From contig NZ_CZVW01000008.1 in assembly GCF_001536065.1 (NCBI RefSeq), positions 38,671-102,670 on the forward strand: 64,000 nt of DNA. The letters run 5' to 3'. Every line of letters begins with the position of its first letter. Within the stretch, counting starts at the first letter, position 1. The position numbers and the translations under genes were made by a program. The notes under the pieces are model-generated. The model was given only the letters and a program-made list of their open reading frames with translations. It was not told where the DNA came from and did no database searches. The stretch comes from Candidatus Chryseopegocella kryptomonas. GTDB lineage: Bacteria > Bacteroidota > Ignavibacteria > Kryptoniales > Kryptoniaceae. Shown one piece after another: positions 43,504 to 53,502 of the stretch.

Positions 43504-44886
43504 TTAATCTATCGGTTCAAATCTTGCTGTAAAATGCCTCAAAATTGGTGCCTCCCACACAATTTTATATCCTTTCAATTTATCCCTGTTTCTGTGAACC
43601 TCTGTAATGACTTCAATAACATAATCAATATGGCTTTGCGTGTAAACTCTTCTCGGGATAGCAAGACGAACAAGCTCCATAGTATGCGGTATAAATTTCC
43701 CTGTCTCTTTATCTTTTCTCCCAAACATTACGCTTCCAATTTCAACACTTCTAATTCCTCCAACTCTGTAAAGTTCAACCACAATTGACTGTCCCGGGAA
43801 TTGCTCTGGCGGTATATGAGAAGCAAATTTCTTGGCATCAAGATAAACCGCATGACCGCCCGGCGGAATTAAAACGGGTACACCACGTTCAATAAGTTTC
43901 TCTGCAAGATATTCAACAGAGCGAATTCGGTAAACCAAATAGTTTTCATCTAAAACTTCTTCAAGCCCCTGAGCTATCGCTTCAAGGTCTCTTCCCGCAA
44001 GACCGCCATAAGTTGGGAAACCTTCCGTCACGATCAAAACATTTCTTGCTTTAAGAGCAAGTTCATCATCATTCATCGCAAGAAAACCACCGATATTTGC
44101 AAAGGCATCTTTTTTAGCACTCATTGTGCAACCGTCAGCATAAGAAAACATTTCTTTTGTAATTTCAAAAATTGATTTGTTCTCATAACCTTTCTCACGC
44201 TTCTTTATAAAGTATGCATTTTCAGCAAAACGACAAGCGTCCAGAAAAAGCGGGATGCCATACTTATCACAAACTTCTCTCACTTCGCGAATGTTTTGCA
44301 TTGAAACAGGTTGACCACCATTTGAGTTGTTTGTTACCGTCAACATAACGAGCGGGATATTTTCGGCTCCTTTTTCTTTTATGAATTTTTCAAGACGCTC
44401 AACATCCATATTGCCTTTGAAAGGATGCCATACATCGGGCTGGGTTCCTTCTGGGATAGGAAGATCAACAGCATTACCTCCAACAAATTCAATGTTTGCT
44501 CTCGTTGTGTCAAAATGAGTATTGTTGGGAATGTATTTGCCCGGACCAGCAACAATTGAAAATAAAATTTTTTCAGCTGCTCTCCCTTGATGAACTGGAA
44601 TGACATGTTTAAATCCAGTAATTTTCTTAACAACCGACTCAAATCTGTAAAAACTTTTTGAGCCAGCATACGATTCATCTCCATCCATAATTCCCGCCCA
44701 TTGTTTTGAACTCATGGCATTTGTCCCGCTGTCCGTCAAAAGGTCAATTATTACATCTTCCGCTGGGATGTTGAAAACATTATAACCCGCTTTTTTTAAA
44801 ATCTCTTCCCTCTCTTTTTCGGTTGTAAATTTAATTGGTTCAACAACTTTAATTTTAAACGGCTCAATTATAGTTTTAAATCTCAT
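43504..44886 (-). CDS. tnaA: Tryptophanase (beta-eliminating lyase)
   Basis: A protein of 460 aa of the tryptophanase/tyrosine phenol-lyase family, PLP-dependent, cytoplasmic. The Schiff-base Lys259 is in SAKKDAFANIGG, and Asp216 in LFLDACRFAEN stacks the cofactor. The segment GIRSVEIGS matches tryptophanase (AVEIGS) rather than tyrosine phenol-lyase, whose Arg381 falls at the Ile of VEI. I therefore prefer tryptophanase: L-tryptophan to indole, pyruvate and ammonia. It is between the M1 peptidase (16 nt) and the permease (26 nt), forming a peptide-to-amino-acid catabolic unit. Confidence 0.88.
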   Translation of the reverse strand: MRFKTIIEPFKIKVVEPIKFTTEKEREEILKKAGYNVFNIPAEDVIIDLLTDSGTNAMSSKQWAGIMDGDESYAGSKSFYRFESVVKKITGFKHVIPVHQGRAAEKILFSIVAGPGKYIPNNTHFDTTRANIEFVGGNAVDLPIPEGTQPDVWHPFKGNMDVERLEKFIKEKGAENIPLVMLTVTNNSNGGQPVSMQNIREVREVCDKYGIPLFLDACRFAENAYFIKKREKGYENKSIFEITKEMFSYADGCTMSAKKDAFANIGGFLAMNDDELALKARNVLIVTEGFPTYGGLAGRDLEAIAQGLEEVLDENYLVYRIRSVEYLAEKLIERGVPVLIPPGGHAVYLDAKKFASHIPPEQFPGQSIVVELYRVGGIRSVEIGSVMFGRKDKETGKFIPHTMELVRLAIPRRVYTQSHIDYVIEVITEVHRNRDKLKGYKIVWEAPILRHFTARFEPID

Positions 44887-44902
44887 TTTTCACTCCCTAA
44901 AT

Positions 44903-46870
44903 TTATTTTACCAAAACCATCTTTCTTATGTCCCGATAAAATTTCTTTGCATCACCTGAAATCACTAACTCGTAAAAATAAACTCCAGAAGGCAATCCAT
45001 CTGCCACGAAATTAACTCTATATCTCCCCGCTTCAACTTTTCCACTAAAAATTTCTCTAATCTTTCTCCCAAGAACATCATAAACATTTACTTCACAATC
45101 CCAAACCCCGCTTCCCCAAATCTCAAATGTTATCTCTGTTGATGTGTTAAAAGGATTCGGATAATTTTGATAAAGTTTAAAAGAGTAAGGCATGCTCAAA
45201 TAAATTTCGCCAGCGTTTGAAACAGCGGATTCAACCTTTTTCAAAATTTTATTCTTGGGATCAAATTGCACTTTCACTCCGCCAATTGCATTTAAAATTT
45301 TAAACTTTACAGAATAAACCGTGTCAATTGTGTAATTCCAAAATGTTAACAGTGTATCTAAATCACCTGCTTGAATTTTTATCTCAATTGGGACTTTGAA
45401 AACTCTTGAATTCTTCTGAATTTGCCTGACTTGAAAAATTAAACTCAAACTATCATCATTTGAAACCCAAACATTATAATCAAAAACTGGATAACCTGAA
45501 TTATAAACCCATTGCTCAAAAAACCAGTTAAAATCTTCTCCCGTTATATCATTCACAACTTGAATAAACTTTTGCGTCGTTCCCGTGCTGTATGCGTATC
45601 TTTTCCCCCATTCTTTTAAAACAGAAAAGAATAATGAATCTCCGATTAAATTTCTTAACATATGCAATACCCACGCACCTTTAAAATAAACCGCTGTTCC
45701 AAAAAGTTTCTGCGGTGGTGGATTGTAGATTGAATATCTGATGATAGAATCTTCAAAAAAGTAATAAATTGCCCAACTTTGCAACTTCGCTTTAAAATTT
45801 TCCACGCCATATTTATACTCCGTATATAGAGCATCCCCGTAAGATGCAAAACCTTCATTCAGCCATATCTCGCTCCAATTTTCGCAAGTTACAAGATCAC
45901 CCCACCATTGATGAGCAAGTTCATGTGCTATTCCACCTTCATAATTTCCATCAAGCCAGCGTCTATGAATTGTCGTCATAGTTTGATGTTCCATCCCACC
46001 ATATCCAAATGGATAAACCGCAACCATTCCATACTTTTCAAAAGGATACTCACCAAATTTTTCAGAGAAAAATTTCATCATATCAACGACATTTTTAAAC
46101 GCATTCCCCGCCTTTGCTGAATCCTCACGCCAAACATAATACTTAACCTCAATTGAATCATCTGGATTTGAAATTCTTCTATACCAATGCGAAAAGGTTA
46201 TATATTCAGAAGTTGCAAATGTGATAAGATATGTTGACATCGGAAATAATGAACGCCAGTGAAAAGTTCTTTCATCTCCCAGAACTTCATCACGAATTAA
46301 CAGACCATTTGACGCAACAAGAAAGTTTTTTCTGACTTTCACGATAACATCAACGGTTGCTTTATCCCACGGCTCATCATAACACGGAAACCAGTATCTT
46401 GAATCCGATGGCTCTGTCATAGTGTAAGCAATATCCGAAGGCAAATTTGGCACAACTTCATCTTTTCTATAAAAATAAAATCCACGATCAAAATTTGATT
46501 CTCGCCTGAAATAAATTAAAACATTCAAAGTTTCAGATGCTGAAAAAATTCTCGGAAGAAAAATTTTTAAATTATCTTGATTTTGCTGAAAAATTAACTT
46601 TTGATTTTGCACTAAAATAGAATCAACTTGAATTACACCGCTTACTGCGTGAATGTTAATCTCGTTTAAACTTTGATTTGTTGCAAGTTTAATTAGAACA
46701 TAACCCCGATAAAATCCATTTCTTTGAACAAGTCCGTTGTAAAGATCAATGTAAATTTCATAATGTAAAATATAAAACTCATGCTTTACATCCGCAAGCG
46801 ATAAACTTTGGAAAAGAAAAATTGCCCAAAAAATTTTCAAAAATTTTTCAATGGTTTGCATCCTTTTCAC
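44903..46870 (-). CDS. T9SS-exported M1 family aminopeptidase
   Basis: A protein of 655 aa. A signal peptide (about 8-26) leads. The M1 core has the exopeptidase motif GGMEHQ (291-296, GAMEN equivalent) and the zinc site His316-Glu317-x2-His320 with Glu339 (WLNEGFA). The C-terminal ~85 residues begin NYPNPFNTSTEITFE and end in GVYFYELVIS and a basic tail, a T9SS type A sorting domain. It is expected on the surface or secreted, releasing N-terminal amino acids. The GTG at 46870 and ATG at 46861 are both possible starts. It overlaps the EamA gene by 23 nt. Confidence 0.92.
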   Translation of the reverse strand: MKRMQTIEKFLKIFWAIFLFQSLSLADVKHEFYILHYEIYIDLYNGLVQRNGFYRGYVLIKLATNQSLNEINIHAVSGVIQVDSILVQNQKLIFQQNQDNLKIFLPRIFSASETLNVLIYFRRESNFDRGFYFYRKDEVVPNLPSDIAYTMTEPSDSRYWFPCYDEPWDKATVDVIVKVRKNFLVASNGLLIRDEVLGDERTFHWRSLFPMSTYLITFATSEYITFSHWYRRISNPDDSIEVKYYVWREDSAKAGNAFKNVVDMMKFFSEKFGEYPFEKYGMVAVYPFGYGGMEHQTMTTIHRRWLDGNYEGGIAHELAHQWWGDLVTCENWSEIWLNEGFASYGDALYTEYKYGVENFKAKLQSWAIYYFFEDSIIRYSIYNPPPQKLFGTAVYFKGAWVLHMLRNLIGDSLFFSVLKEWGKRYAYSTGTTQKFIQVVNDITGEDFNWFFEQWVYNSGYPVFDYNVWVSNDDSLSLIFQVRQIQKNSRVFKVPIEIKIQAGDLDTLLTFWNYTIDTVYSVKFKILNAIGGVKVQFDPKNKILKKVESAVSNAGEIYLSMPYSFKLYQNYPNPFNTSTEITFEIWGSGVWDCEVNVYDVLGRKIREIFSGKVEAGRYRVNFVADGLPSGVYFYELVISGDAKKFYRDIRKMVLVK

Positions 46871-47813
46871 TTATTATCTTTCGCCTGTTAAAATTTTTTA
46901 GGATAAGAGACGAATTAACAAAGAGCATTCCAATTAACACAAAAGTTGCACCAAAAATTATGTTTGATGTTATAACTTCACCTCCGATGAAAACGCCAAT
47001 TAACACCGCAAACACAGGCGTCAAAAACGCAGTAAGCGACATTATCACCGCTGGAACTTTCCTCAAAAGCCAGTAATAAATTGTAAATGTGACAATTGAA
47101 CCAAAAACTCCAAGATAAATTACGCTTCCAACTCCATTAACTCCAAATTTTATACTGCTCCAATCTTCAATTATGCTTGAAATTATAAACAAAATTATCC
47201 CGCTCAAAGACAAAGGTATAAAATTTATCGCAAGCGGATGAATACCCATCCCATATTTTTTCACCATTATCAAAACGGAAGCGTTAAGAAATGCGCTAAC
47301 AAGAACCGCAACCATGCTCAAAAGAAATCTTGAATTTTGGAATAAAACATCACCACCAAAATGTTTCGTGTCAATTCTGAAAATCAACGCAACTCCGATA
47401 AACCCTAAAACAAGTCCCGTTTGCTGTAAAAAATTTAATTCCTCTTTCAAAAAAATTCTTGAAAAAATCGCTGCAAAAAAAGGCATCGTTGAAAAAAGTA
47501 TACTTGCAAGATTGCTCGGAATTGTAACTTCAGCCCAATAAACAAGCGAAAAAGGAAATAGAAAAGAAAAAAGAGTTAAGTAGAGATAGAGATAAATTTG
47601 TTTCTCATTTATCGGAATCTGAATGTTAAAAAGTTTTAAAATCACAAGTAGAACAACGCTTGCCGTTAAAAAGCGAAGAGAAAGAGAAAAAAGAACAGGC
47701 AAATCTTTTAATCCCAGTTTTATGACAAACCATGTAGAACCCCAGATCATGCAGATCAAAACAAAAAGTAAAATTTTAACAAATGTTTTTTCAGCGATTT
47801 TTGTGAGTTTCAT
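46848..47813 (-). CDS. EamA/DMT-superfamily transporter
   Basis: A protein of 321 aa with ten membrane helices made of two EamA repeats. The N-terminal IWGSTWFVIKLGL is the typical first-repeat signature. Family members export amino acids or metabolites; no substrate is implied by the sequence. It is 13 nt after the M14 gene and overlaps the M1 gene, so it shares their transcript and may export amino acids in excess. Confidence 0.88.
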   Translation of the reverse strand: MKLTKIAEKTFVKILLFVLICMIWGSTWFVIKLGLKDLPVLFSLSLRFLTASVVLLVILKLFNIQIPINEKQIYLYLYLTLFSFLFPFSLVYWAEVTIPSNLASILFSTMPFFAAIFSRIFLKEELNFLQQTGLVLGFIGVALIFRIDTKHFGGDVLFQNSRFLLSMVAVLVSAFLNASVLIMVKKYGMGIHPLAINFIPLSLSGIILFIISSIIEDWSSIKFGVNGVGSVIYLGVFGSIVTFTIYYWLLRKVPAVIMSLTAFLTPVFAVLIGVFIGGEVITSNIIFGATFVLIGMLFVNSSLILKNFNRRKIISEKDANH

Positions 47814-47826
47814 TCAGATAAATTTT

Positions 47827-50379
47827 TTAGTTTATAAGTGCGTTGAACAAAAATTTAAAAGTCGCCCACGTTTGTGATCTATGTTGAGGTCTAAAAGCGA
47901 ACATCAAAATTTTCCCTTTCTCATACGGAACTTCACAAAGTGCTGGTTTCCCTTTAATTCTGCTTTCGCCAAGAAGATAACCACTCATAAGGACATCATC
48001 TCCATCAAATGTTGCGATTACCGAAACTTTATCTGAATAAGAAGTTGTTGAAAAAGCGATTGGATTTATCATATACGCAGGGACATAGTTTTCAAAGCCA
48101 TATGCTATTGGATTTGAGTTATCAACTTTTAATTTAACAATTGTCCCAGGAGCAAAAAATTCTTTCGTGCTTACATTTCTTAACACATTTCTAATCGGAA
48201 GCCCAAGTTGCTCAATAGCGAAATTACTTGCCTCACCGAGAGCAATTAAAATACCGCCATTTTTTACGAATTCTTTTATATTTTCAACTCCTTGTTTCCC
48301 AATTCCACCTGTATATTCCTCTGGCATCTGTGGAGCATCTACCCTTTGACTTCCCATAAACTCCCTTCCATCAACTATTGCATTTGTCCCCATACTTGGC
48401 AAAATCAAAACATCAATTTCACTGATAAATTTTTTCTCTTTCAAATCCTGATTATGAAGAACTTTATAATCAAAATAAAAACTGTCAAGCACAAGCCGTG
48501 TCCATCCTTCGTCCATACTTGTGATCCACGGCTGATAAATTCCAATTATTTTTTTCTTCAATTCAACCAAATTTGTATCTACAATTCCATCTGTCAATTT
48601 CATTTCAATCCCAAGATTCCTTGAAAGATTTCTAATTTTTTCAAGCACATTTTTCTCATTTTTCACGACAAAACTGCCTTTCAAATTATCCTCACCCTTT
48701 GCAATGTAATAAACTTTGAGCCCTTCTTTTAAAAGCAGATTAACAAGCCGATACGAGTTTATGAATCTTCTTTCAAATACAAGATAATTCCCCTTGCCTT
48801 GAATTATTGATTGACCGAATTCAACATTTTCAATTTTTTCCATTGGAATTTCTTTTTTCTCATTTAGTTCAAAAACTTTCACACCCATTTGAAGTGGCAA
48901 TGTCCAAGCTGTTACATCATAAGGTTGCTTCGGTGGTCCATCAGGATAGAGTCTAATGTCGGGATAGTTTTGAACCTCCATAACATCTTTGATAAAAGCT
49001 CTACAAGGTTGAGAAAGTGGAATGATAAATGTATTTTCAGAGAAGATGGTATTTCCAACGCTAAATGATTTTTTCGCTTTGTAAATTTCAACTCCACCAA
49101 TTTGCAATCTTTTTAACAGTTCAATTGCTGAATTTGGATCGTGTTGAGAGTTTAAATCAATTAAATAAGCAAATGGAGATTCGTTTAAACCTTTTTCAAT
49201 TGATTTCTTATTTGCGCTGTAAAATGTCCACAAAATTTTTTCCTTGTTTATCGCTGAAAAATTTAAAATTGCGTAAGTTGCTGCTTTCTCATAATCAATT
49301 ATATCTCTCAAACGCCACCAACCTTCCTCAAATGGATTAAGATTATTGTTTGACAAATTGTTGTCCGGAATTTCATCTCCAAGCCCTTCAATACTTCCAT
49401 AGGGTAAATAAATTGGCGTTGCAATTCTTGCGCTCGCTGCTTCTGAAAGAATTCCAACTCTATTATGCCACAAAGGTGTCTTTGACATTGTTCCTTGAAA
49501 ATAAGCATTAAACCTTCCACCAGTTACAACGCCCTTGAATCCTTTTTGAATCATATCAAAAACAATGTATTTTCCGAACAAATTAGTAAGCGCCATTATT
49601 TCAGGCAAAACATTCGGATTCACAGGATCAGAATAAGGTGGAACAAAAAAGCGTGGTCCATTTGAGCCCATTTGATGTTGATCATAAACAACCTGTGGAA
49701 ACCAATCATGATATAAAACTTTTGCTGTTAATCTCGTTTCAACCAAACTGAAAAAGTGAAAATCTCTGTTGTTATCGTGCCCCGCATAATAATGATAAAG
49801 CCAAGGCATCGGCGATGCTTCATATTTTGTCCCGACATATTTTTTATACCAATCAACAACCATTTGCTGTCCATCTGGATTCAAAGACGGAATCATAAGG
49901 ATGACGCAATTGTCAAGTATCTTTCGCATCTCATCATCATTTCTTGTTGCAAATTCATAAATTAACTCAACCGATTCTTGACTTGCTGCAATCTCCGTTG
50001 AATGTATGTTCATAGTGATCAAAATAAAAACTTTACCATCTCTTATCAATTCTTTCGCTTTAGTCTCATTGATTCCGTATGGCTTGGCAAGTTGTTTCTG
50101 AATTGATTTTAACTTCTGTATCTCTTTGATATTTTTTTCGGACGATGCGATGGCAAGAATAAATGGTTTCCCGAGCGTGGTTTTACCGAGTTCTTCAACG
50201 ATAACTCTATCAGAATTTTTATCAACATGGTTGAAATATGAATAAATTTCACCCCAGCCGATCAATTTTTTATCTTCGCCCATTTTAAATCCGAAAAACT
50301 TCTCTGGCGACAAAATCTGTGAAAGCGAAAAATTAAATGCAAGAATTAGCAGGAGAAAAATTTTAAAAGTTTTTCTCAT
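47827..50379 (-). CDS. Exported M14 family zinc carboxypeptidase-like protein
   Basis: A protein of 850 aa. I chose ATG 50379 (MRKTFKIFLLLILAF), which gives a signal peptide ending LSQ; the open frame to 50499 runs into the upstream gene. The M14 zinc site is His126-x2-Glu129 (NIHSTE) and His235 (DQHQMG). The catalytic Glu is probably that in GILSEAAS. A long C-terminal region contains a glutamine-amidotransferase-like stretch (DVLILPSMG, FVKNGGILIALGEAS). No T9SS sorting domain ends it. It cleaves C-terminal residues or acts on peptidoglycan peptides; the first is more likely here. Confidence 0.88.
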   Translation of the reverse strand: MRKTFKIFLLLILAFNFSLSQILSPEKFFGFKMGEDKKLIGWGEIYSYFNHVDKNSDRVIVEELGKTTLGKPFILAIASSEKNIKEIQKLKSIQKQLAKPYGINETKAKELIRDGKVFILITMNIHSTEIAASQESVELIYEFATRNDDEMRKILDNCVILMIPSLNPDGQQMVVDWYKKYVGTKYEASPMPWLYHYYAGHDNNRDFHFFSLVETRLTAKVLYHDWFPQVVYDQHQMGSNGPRFFVPPYSDPVNPNVLPEIMALTNLFGKYIVFDMIQKGFKGVVTGGRFNAYFQGTMSKTPLWHNRVGILSEAASARIATPIYLPYGSIEGLGDEIPDNNLSNNNLNPFEEGWWRLRDIIDYEKAATYAILNFSAINKEKILWTFYSANKKSIEKGLNESPFAYLIDLNSQHDPNSAIELLKRLQIGGVEIYKAKKSFSVGNTIFSENTFIIPLSQPCRAFIKDVMEVQNYPDIRLYPDGPPKQPYDVTAWTLPLQMGVKVFELNEKKEIPMEKIENVEFGQSIIQGKGNYLVFERRFINSYRLVNLLLKEGLKVYYIAKGEDNLKGSFVVKNEKNVLEKIRNLSRNLGIEMKLTDGIVDTNLVELKKKIIGIYQPWITSMDEGWTRLVLDSFYFDYKVLHNQDLKEKKFISEIDVLILPSMGTNAIVDGREFMGSQRVDAPQMPEEYTGGIGKQGVENIKEFVKNGGILIALGEASNFAIEQLGLPIRNVLRNVSTKEFFAPGTIVKLKVDNSNPIAYGFENYVPAYMINPIAFSTTSYSDKVSVIATFDGDDVLMSGYLLGESRIKGKPALCEVPYEKGKILMFAFRPQHRSQTWATFKFLFNALIN

Positions 50380-50401
50380 ATCTCGTTTTGCGAGTTTGTT
50401 T

Positions 50402-51214
50402 TTAAAACAAAATCTGGACTTCAATTCCTTTTGACGAAAATTCACTGTAAATTTCTTCAGCGACCGCTTTAAAATAATCTTCCCCGATTGCAAAGTCAAG
50501 CCGATTGATTCTGTAAATTTTCTCCGTTTTCCAAATGTAATTCATTTTGTCAACAAGAACATAATCAACTAAACCGATAATCTCACGGGCGAGATTTTTA
50601 GCATCCATTGGCAAAGTTGGACCGATAAACGCAAACGTTTTTACACCGCTTGATTTTAATTTTTCAAGCGCTTTGACTCTGCTGATTATTGAAGGCGCTT
50701 TTGGCTCAAAAATTTTTCTTATTCTGTCGTTGTCAGTTGTAATTGAGAATCCTACTTCAATAGAATCAAATTGAGTTAACAGATCAACATCTCTTAAAAC
50801 AAGCGGAGAGCGTGTGAGAATCCCAACGGGATATTGAAATTCAAGAAGTATCTCAAGACATTTCCTTGTTAACTTAAATTTTTTCTCAACAGGTTGATAA
50901 GGGTCTGTGACAATGCTTAACCATATACTCGGTTTGTTTCTGTTTTGGAAAAATGATGTTTTGCTTTCAAGTTTTAAAATTTCGCTTTTTAATTTTTCAG
51001 CGATGTTAATTTTAACCCCGACAAATTCACCCCAACTTGCATTTTCCGAAAAAAATTTGTAATTCTTTGAAAATTTTGACATAAAATCAGCATAACAATA
51101 AGAACAGCCAAATTCACAACCAAAGTATGGATTTATCGTATAATCAATTCCCGGTATCCTTGATTTTGAGAGAGCGGTTTTTGTTTCTATGATTTTCAAA
51201 TTCAAACCTCGCAT
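50402..51214 (-). CDS. SplB-like radical SAM protein
   Basis: A protein of 270 aa of the COG1533 (SPL-like/Rv2578c) group. The radical SAM cluster is Cys33-x3-Cys37-x2-Cys40 (FGCEFGCSYC). Conserved downstream segments are SIVTDPYQPVEKK, ILTRSPLVLRD and EVGFSITTDND. The group is only distantly related to spore photoproduct lyase, and its reaction is unknown. It lies 1 nt after the frameshifted DUF1015 gene and 22 nt before the M14 peptidase gene. Confidence 0.86.
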   Translation of the reverse strand: MRGLNLKIIETKTALSKSRIPGIDYTINPYFGCEFGCSYCYADFMSKFSKNYKFFSENASWGEFVGVKINIAEKLKSEILKLESKTSFFQNRNKPSIWLSIVTDPYQPVEKKFKLTRKCLEILLEFQYPVGILTRSPLVLRDVDLLTQFDSIEVGFSITTDNDRIRKIFEPKAPSIISRVKALEKLKSSGVKTFAFIGPTLPMDAKNLAREIIGLVDYVLVDKMNYIWKTEKIYRINRLDFAIGEDYFKAVAEEIYSEFSSKGIEVQILF

Positions 51215-51215
51215 C

Positions 51216-52488
51216 TTAAAATTTCCTCATTACAATTCCGGACAAAAGTTTCGGGAAAAAGTAGGTTGATTTCTGTGGCATCGTGGCTCCGGATAATGAA
51301 ACTTCCTTTACATCAAGAATTGATGGCGGATTGAGAAAAATTGCTGTGCCTCTGAATTTTTCCGCAAGTTCAACTGCTGTTATGAAATCGTGTGTATATG
51401 TTAATTTAACATCTGTTAGCCCAGCAATTTTAAATACAAATTCGTGCAATATGGTCACATCAAGTTTTTTCACAGGTTCGGGGATTTCAGAAGGCAAGAA
51501 AGAACTTATGTTAATATCTTTTCTAATTTTCAAAGCCCAAAATTTATTTCCACCCGCATAAACACCAAAAACGCCCTTGTCGGAAATTTCCATAAATTTT
51601 TGCAATTCATCTGATGATGAAAACATTTCTAAATCAAAATACCCAATCAGTGCGTCATATATTTTTTTCTCCATAATTTCTGGACTAACATTTATCAAAA
51701 CTCTATGAGTTGGCAAAATTATGAGACCTTCTGAATCCATATTCGTGAGATAAGTTAAAACATAATCATGTTCTTCTGTTGCTTTTGAAATTGAAGCCAT
51801 AAATTCCCTGAACATTAAAGCGGTTTCATACCTATGATGTCCATCTGCGATGAAAACAGGTTTATCTTTGATGATTAAAGAAATGTTGTTAATTTTTTCA
51901 CCACTTACCTCATAAAGTTTATGTCGTATACCGCTACCTGTTGGAAATTCAAAATCAAATAGCAATTGTTTTTCTTTGTCTTCGTTTAAAATTTTTTCAA
52001 TTCTAAAATCTGGATCAGGATATATTCCAAAGATATGATCAAATTGTGCATTCGTTGATTTCAAAAGATTGAATCTGTCTTCCTTCGGCTTTGGCAATGT
52101 TTTCTCGTGTGGGAAAATTTTACCTTCACCAAATTTTTCAAGTTTCATAAGGCAAATTATCCCTGTGCGTGTGTAAACTCTTTTTTTGACCTCAAAAGTT
52201 TGCTCGTAGATATAAATCGCTTCTTTATCTCTTTCAATTATCACGCCATCTTTTAACCACTCTTCAAAATATCGCTTTGCACTTCCACAAAATTAACCTT
52301 ACGACATTGTATTCGTGTAATTTGTAAAGTTCATCTTGTTCTTTTTCCGATATGACATCGTAAGGTGGTGCTACAAGTTTTTCAATCGGCAACGCTGGAT
52401 TGTAAATCAAACCTTTAAATGCTTTTATTTCTGGCATTTGAAGAATATCAAAATTTTTTACAAATGCTTTTTTAAATTTTAATCCCAA
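51216..52488 (-). pseudogene. DUF1015-family protein, split by a frameshift near 52287
   Basis: Two open pieces encode one family protein. The first (52488-52264) holds the N-terminal IKAFKGLIYNP, PPYDVISEKEQDELYKLHEYNVVRL. The second (from 52244, but open from further upstream in its frame) holds ADGHHRYETAL and the C-terminal part. On the minus strand the first frame ends RLILWKCKAIF-stop. One extra T (complement of A52287) would, if removed, give RLILGSAKRYFEEWLKDGVI and restore a ~415-aa protein. DUF1015 proteins are often annotated SerC-like and have no known function. Either a real mutation or an assembly error could explain this; flanking genes are intact and the spacing is normal. Confidence 0.85.
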
Positions 52489-52509
52489 ATTGAACGCTTA
52501 TATAAAAAT

Positions 52510-53496
52510 TTAATCCACAGTATATCCCAATCTTTTCAACCACGCTTTGCTATCACGCCATTTTTTTCTCGCTTTTACATAAAGTTCAAGATAAACAGGT
52601 CTTCCAAGAAACCACTCAATTTCTTCCCTTGCAAGTTGTCCTATTTTCTTCAGCATCTGTCCATCTTTCCCAATGATTATTCCCTTTTGAGATTCTTTCT
52701 CAACATAAATTTCAGCAAGTATGTAATCTTTTTCTCCTTCATTTTTTGCTTCTCTGAATTCAACTATTGAAACAGTTGTTGAGTAAGGAATTTCCTGTCT
52801 AAATAACTGGAAAATTTTTTCACGAATAATTTCAGCAACAAAAAATCTTTCTGGATGCTCGGTTATCATATCTGGCGGATAAAAAGGTGGATGAACGGGC
52901 AAATACTGGATTATGACTTTTTTCAACTCATCTATATTTTGACCCTTCAACGCAGATATCGGAACTATCTCTTTAAATGGAAACGCCTTGCTAAAAAAAT
53001 CAATCATTGGTAAAACTTCAAGTTTGTTGATGAGATCAACCTTGTTTATGACAAGTATAATCGGTTTTTCCTCAACATAATTTTTCAAAATCTCAAATGG
53101 CAAAGTTTTTAAGGTTACTTCATTTGTTTTTACCTTCTTGACATCAACCATAAATAAAATCACATCAGCATCCTTCAAAGCGGATTCAGCATATTCCATC
53201 ATAACTTCTTGAAGTAAATAACGTGGTTTAATTAATCCTGGGGTATCAAGAAAGACAATTTGATAGTTTTCGCCAGTAAGTATCCCAATTATTTTGTGCC
53301 TTGTTGTTTGTGGTTTTGGAGTTACAATTGAAAGTTTGTGTTGAAGCAAAGTATTAAGAAGAGTTGATTTCCCAACATTTGGCTCACCAACTATAGCAAC
53401 ATACCCAGCTTTAAAATCCTTCGGAATCTCCTTTATCTCACTCACAGTTTGCTCCTCTTTATCTGTTAATTTATTTTCGCTTTCATTTTCAATCAT
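52510..53496 (-). CDS. era: GTPase Era
   Basis: A protein of 328 aa. The N-terminal GTPase has G1 GEPNVGKST, the PQTTRHKI segment, G3 DTPG, G4 NKVD and SAL. The C-terminal KH domain has GIIIGKDGQMLKKIG. Era binds the 3' end of 16S rRNA and aids 30S maturation. There is a ~25-residue acidic N-terminal extension before the usual start. It lies 6 nt after the GH94 gene and 21 nt before the DUF1015 gene. Confidence 0.96.
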   Translation of the reverse strand: MIENESENKLTDKEEQTVSEIKEIPKDFKAGYVAIVGEPNVGKSTLLNTLLQHKLSIVTPKPQTTRHKIIGILTGENYQIVFLDTPGLIKPRYLLQEVMMEYAESALKDADVILFMVDVKKVKTNEVTLKTLPFEILKNYVEEKPIILVINKVDLINKLEVLPMIDFFSKAFPFKEIVPISALKGQNIDELKKVIIQYLPVHPPFYPPDMITEHPERFFVAEIIREKIFQLFRQEIPYSTTVSIVEFREAKNEGEKDYILAEIYVEKESQKGIIIGKDGQMLKKIGQLAREEIEWFLGRPVYLELYVKARKKWRDSKAWLKRLGYTVD

Positions 53497-53502
53497 ACAT
53501 TT

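Noticed and set aside
43504..44886. Tyrosine phenol-lyase
   Set aside because: The Arg381 position of that enzyme is Ile here within GIRSVEIGS, as in tryptophanase.
52264..52488. A separate 74-aa gene
   Set aside because: It is the N-terminus of the DUF1015 protein cut off by a frameshift; its last residues come from out-of-frame sequence.
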